Assembly (NCBI GenBank): GCA_012038135.1
Contig: JAAVJQ010000005.1
Span: 62,001-126,000, forward strand
Direction: 5' to 3'
DNA: 64,000 nt
Source of the DNA: Salinimicrobium nanhaiense
GTDB taxonomy: Bacteria > Bacteroidota > Bacteroidia > Flavobacteriales > Flavobacteriaceae
The first letter of the stretch is position 1. Each line of letters begins with the position of its first letter. Both the position numbers and the translations under genes were made by a program. Of the stretch, positions 61,671 through 64,000 are shown in pieces. A model generated the notes under the pieces. That model saw only the letters and a list, made by a program, of their open reading frames with translations. It was not told the DNA's origin and did no database searches.

Positions 61671-63068
61671 TTATAACTTGTATTTATCTGCCATTAATAC
61701 CTCAGTAGTGTCATAAAAAACTTCCATAAACCTGTCCTCGGTGCTTTCAGAAGTATTAATTTCTCGGGCTCTCTTATTAAGAAATGCAGTAATTCTTTCG
61801 TAATTTTTAGTCTTTTCTAAAAAACCTTTATGAGGTTTGTAGCCTTTAATACTATTAAAAATATCAGTTCCAGCTGAGAGAGAGTATGGAGCAAATCCCC
61901 TTTGATTATCAGCCATTTCTTTTAACCAATTCCAGAATAAATCATTATATTTTTCTAAATTTTGATAAAAATCCTCATAGAGGAAAGGTTCTTTAATTTG
62001 CAATCTTTTTGCGAAAACGGCTTCAATACTACTTGGTAATTGATTTTTTAGATAAAGGTGAAAGAAATAATATTTGCTCAAAGGTTTTACTAAGTCAGAC
62101 TTCGTTACATTTTCAAGATCATTAAAGGTTAGAGTTTGACTTTCATTAGCTATTCCGAATTCCTTAACCTTGTTCATTGTAAAATTGGTTTCATTGGCAA
62201 AATCCAAAATGGCTAAGGCCGATGCAAGTTCAATAAAATGTGCATCATTTTGTTGAGCTACACTTCCTTCATTATTATCATAATCTTTAGCCAGCTTATC
62301 TCCAAGGTAATACATAGAATCCACTGAGTCGTTAACTCCATATTCATAATACCTTAAAGCAGCTTTTGTCTTGGATATAAATGTTGATTTTTCAATATCG
62401 CTTTCAACATCTTTCTTTACTCCAAAATATGGCAGAACTGAAACTGCTCCCACAGGAGCCGAACGCAACAGTGAATGATTGTTTAATGAGGGACTCGCAG
62501 ATCTAATATTTTTCAATAAAAGGGGAAAACCTGCAGCACCGGTACCTCCAAAAATTGAGGAGATAATAAATATTCTGTCTCCCTGGGCGAAGCTGCTCGC
62601 AAAATCCTCAAAATCTTTGGAAGTATTGAACTGATTTAAAACAACACTTCCCATATTGGGGTTACCTTTAAAACCCACTTCTAAATCCGCGTTCAAATTC
62701 TTTTTGCTAAACAGCAGGGAAATTAAGGCCTTATTCTTTTTATCAAGATCCTGAAAGTCTATGAATTCCTTAAATTTCTTTTTTGAGTCCTGGATATTAA
62801 TCCTGAAATTAGGATTAAGAGGTGAAATTTCCGTTTTAAAAAATTGATTAGATGTTTCTCCATCAAAAGATAATTTACTCCTTATACTTTGGTAGTATTG
62901 AAGAATATCAACCGTTTTATTAACATCACCATTGGCCGCATCAGGGTCTATTAAAATAGGAACTACAGAAGAGCTTTTACATTTTACACCGGCGGCAAGT
63001 AAGAAACTTAAGGATTTTAAAACCCGGGCTCCTGTACCACCTATTCCGAATACATATAATTTAGACAT
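61671..63068 (-). CDS. Tubulin/FtsZ-superfamily protein
   Basis: A 465-residue protein with the nucleotide-binding pattern of the tubulin superfamily. The N-terminal loop is FGIGGTGARVLKSL (residues 7-20), a T2/T3-like stretch is VVPILIDPDAANGD, and the tubulin signature appears as SIFGGTGAAGFPLL near 171-180. A T5-like VGAVSVLPYFGVKKD follows, then a helix and SVDSMYYLGDKLA, comparable to the DTLIVIPNDKL of FtsZ. It lacks the FtsZ C-terminal tail that recruits FtsA or ZipA, so it is not the cell-division protein. Whether it forms filaments is unknown. It sits between a small membrane protein gene and the actin-like gene. Confidence 0.82.
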   Translation of the reverse strand: MSKLYVFGIGGTGARVLKSLSFLLAAGVKCKSSSVVPILIDPDAANGDVNKTVDILQYYQSIRSKLSFDGETSNQFFKTEISPLNPNFRINIQDSKKKFKEFIDFQDLDKKNKALISLLFSKKNLNADLEVGFKGNPNMGSVVLNQFNTSKDFEDFASSFAQGDRIFIISSIFGGTGAAGFPLLLKNIRSASPSLNNHSLLRSAPVGAVSVLPYFGVKKDVESDIEKSTFISKTKAALRYYEYGVNDSVDSMYYLGDKLAKDYDNNEGSVAQQNDAHFIELASALAILDFANETNFTMNKVKEFGIANESQTLTFNDLENVTKSDLVKPLSKYYFFHLYLKNQLPSSIEAVFAKRLQIKEPFLYEDFYQNLEKYNDLFWNWLKEMADNQRGFAPYSLSAGTDIFNSIKGYKPHKGFLEKTKNYERITAFLNKRAREINTSESTEDRFMEVFYDTTEVLMADKYKL

Positions 63069-63081
63069 TGAATAATTTTTT

Positions 63082-63501
63082 TTAGAATGGGACGTAAGAT
63101 GAATTAGGACTTTTCCATTTCAAGATAAAAGAGAGCAAAACCATTAATAGTACTGTCCACATAGCATTAATTAAGGCAAACACCAGCATATCAGATGAAA
63201 ATGAAGTGGGAACAGGTTCACCAATGGCAGCAAAAATTTCCGTGAGATCATTATTTGCAGATACATAGGCGATAATAGTACTCAAGATACCTCCTACCAA
63301 AAGATTTAAAGCCCATATACTTATTTTAGCAGTACCAGGACGGTCGATGACATAATAATAAGCGATAGTCAGGACCAAGGCCACCAAAATGGAATAAATG
63401 GCTACCGAGAAATAAAGGTCATTGTCATACATTTGATCTGAAAAGCTTCCTAAATAGGCTCCTCCCCAGAGTTCATAGAAATTAGCAACTAAGTCTTTCA
63501 A
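63082..63501 (-). CDS. Three-TM membrane protein, unknown function
   Basis: A 139-residue protein with helices at about 30-52 (YFSVAIYSILVALVLTIAYY), 57-82 (ISIWALNLLVGGILSTIIAY) and 104-129 (LVFALINAMWTVLLMVLLSF). The N-terminus (ELWGGAYLGSFSDQMYDNDL) is polar and probably outside. There are no charged residues within the helices that would suggest a channel. It lies 13 bp before the tubulin-like gene and may anchor that protein to the membrane. No family was recognised. Confidence 0.75.
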   Translation of the reverse strand: MKDLVANFYELWGGAYLGSFSDQMYDNDLYFSVAIYSILVALVLTIAYYYVIDRPGTAKISIWALNLLVGGILSTIIAYVSANNDLTEIFAAIGEPVPTSFSSDMLVFALINAMWTVLLMVLLSFILKWKSPNSSYVPF

Positions 63502-63521
63502 AATGATAATTATTTGGTTAG

Positions 63522-64000
63522 TTATTTTACAGGTATGGTTATATTAAAATATTCATCGTTCCCACTTTGCCGATTATATGCTTGGGAAACACCTTCTACA
63601 AGATGACCGAAGCCGAAGGTTTTAGTTTTTTCAAGGCTGTCATTTCGAATTTGCCGATCATCATCACTATGAGCTCTATTAATCCAAGTCGGAATTCTTT
63701 TTTTAAGAGCAAACTTTAAATCCTCGGAAACCATTCCTTCAGCCTTAAAAAGTATGGCGTGGGTAAATTTTTTATTGCTAATGCTTACTAAAGTAGATGG
63801 ATCCATCTTGATCACATCTTGATCTCTAAAGTCTATATTCTTACCTTTTACAATACCGATGTCCTTGATAGTAAATTGCGGATTGGCAAGTTTGTAATTA
63901 GCCTCATCCAATAAATATTTATCATCTACCGGTAGCTCATCGAGATTAATTAAAACCGTAAACTCAAGACCCCCTCTTTTCGGATAACTGACAACTTCTA
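63522..64000 (-). CDS. C-terminal part of an unknown protein (cut by window edge)
   Basis: The frame is open to the last base of the window, so the gene continues beyond it; the 158 visible residues are its C-terminus. They begin EVVSYPKRGGLEFTVLINLD and include DFRDQDVIKMDPSTLVSISN, FKAEGMVSEDLKFALKKRIP and a final NDEYFNITIPVK. An apparent start at 63911 is only an internal TTG. The composition suggests a soluble alpha/beta protein. It is 20 bp upstream of the three-TM gene and belongs to the same operon. No family was recognised from this part. Confidence 0.75.
   Translation of the reverse strand, partial: EVVSYPKRGGLEFTVLINLDELPVDDKYLLDEANYKLANPQFTIKDIGIVKGKNIDFRDQDVIKMDPSTLVSISNKKFTHAILFKAEGMVSEDLKFALKKRIPTWINRAHSDDDRQIRNDSLEKTKTFGFGHLVEGVSQAYNRQSGNDEYFNITIPVK

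Noticed and set aside
61671..63068. The cell-division gene ftsZ
   Set aside because: The protein has tubulin-like loops but not the FtsZ sequence, length or C-terminal tail, and lies in an accessory operon rather than the division cluster.

Overview
The window is chromosomal DNA from a marine-type flavobacterium (Bacteroidota, Flavobacteriaceae). I infer this from the gene families (DUF6146, DUF6787, DUF5916, TIGR02757, BatA-type VWA, TonB-dependent receptor with a carboxypeptidase-like N-terminus), the TAnnTTTG-type promoters, the weak ribosome binding sites and the SlyD / ferredoxin / acyl-CoA reductase / serC / serA gene order. The genus cannot be fixed by eye; the Gramella, Salegentibacter, Salinimicrobium group is the best guess. 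No rRNA, tRNA or CRISPR array was seen.

Region 1 (1-2.4 kb) is core: a PAP2 phosphatase, a 3D-domain lipoprotein, a SlyD-like isomerase and a 2[4Fe-4S] ferredoxin.

Region 2 (2433-17689, about 15.3 kb) is an integrated element lying exactly between the ferredoxin and acyl-CoA reductase genes. It is bounded by a short direct repeat (TTTGCACAAATTT core) that forms part of a divergent promoter, and by TTTAAGCAT arm-type repeats at both ends. Its cargo is a tyrosine integrase, a mercury cassette (ArsR-type repressor, MerTP fusion, FAD reductase, GDCCVxC protein), a serine recombinase, a complete type I restriction-modification operon with a YgjP-like metallopeptidase, and a plasmid-like replication module. 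That module has a possible HTH-HUH nickase gene, a structured 1.1 kb intergenic region with five 21-bp iteron-like repeats, and a winged-helix protein gene.

Region 3 (17.7-44.4 kb) is ordinary core: acyl-CoA reductase, serC, serA, a possibly metal-linked TonB receptor, MsrA, a DUF5916 protein, a LolD-type ATPase, a TIGR02757 protein, histidine kinases, a BatA/VWA protein, a dihydroorotase homologue lacking several metal ligands, hydrolases, an S10 peptidase and others.

Region 4 (44.5-53.4 kb) is metal homeostasis: a CDF exporter converging on a CzcCBA/CusABC-type RND operon (His-rich protein, TolC-like protein, His-rich lipoprotein, adaptor, pump).

Region 5 (53.4-64.0 kb, minus strand, cut by the right edge) is the most unusual part. 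It is a tightly coupled operon of at least ten genes that looks more A+T rich than its surroundings and is bordered by a frameshifted HTH gene fragment. In transcription order it encodes an unknown protein (partial), a three-TM protein, a tubulin/FtsZ-superfamily protein, a 1124-residue protein with an actin/Hsp70-type ATPase core, a lipobox-plus-TM coiled-coil protein, a TM-anchored acidic protein, a MotA/TolQ/ZorA-like channel subunit with a very long coiled coil, a MotB/ZorB-like OmpA-domain protein, a trypsin-like lipoprotein protease and an SNase-type lipoprotein nuclease. I infer an envelope-spanning, ion-driven machine with two cytoskeletal-type NTPases and exported degradative enzymes. 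It is reminiscent of Zorya anti-phage systems but has different partners, and it is the best candidate for an undescribed system here.
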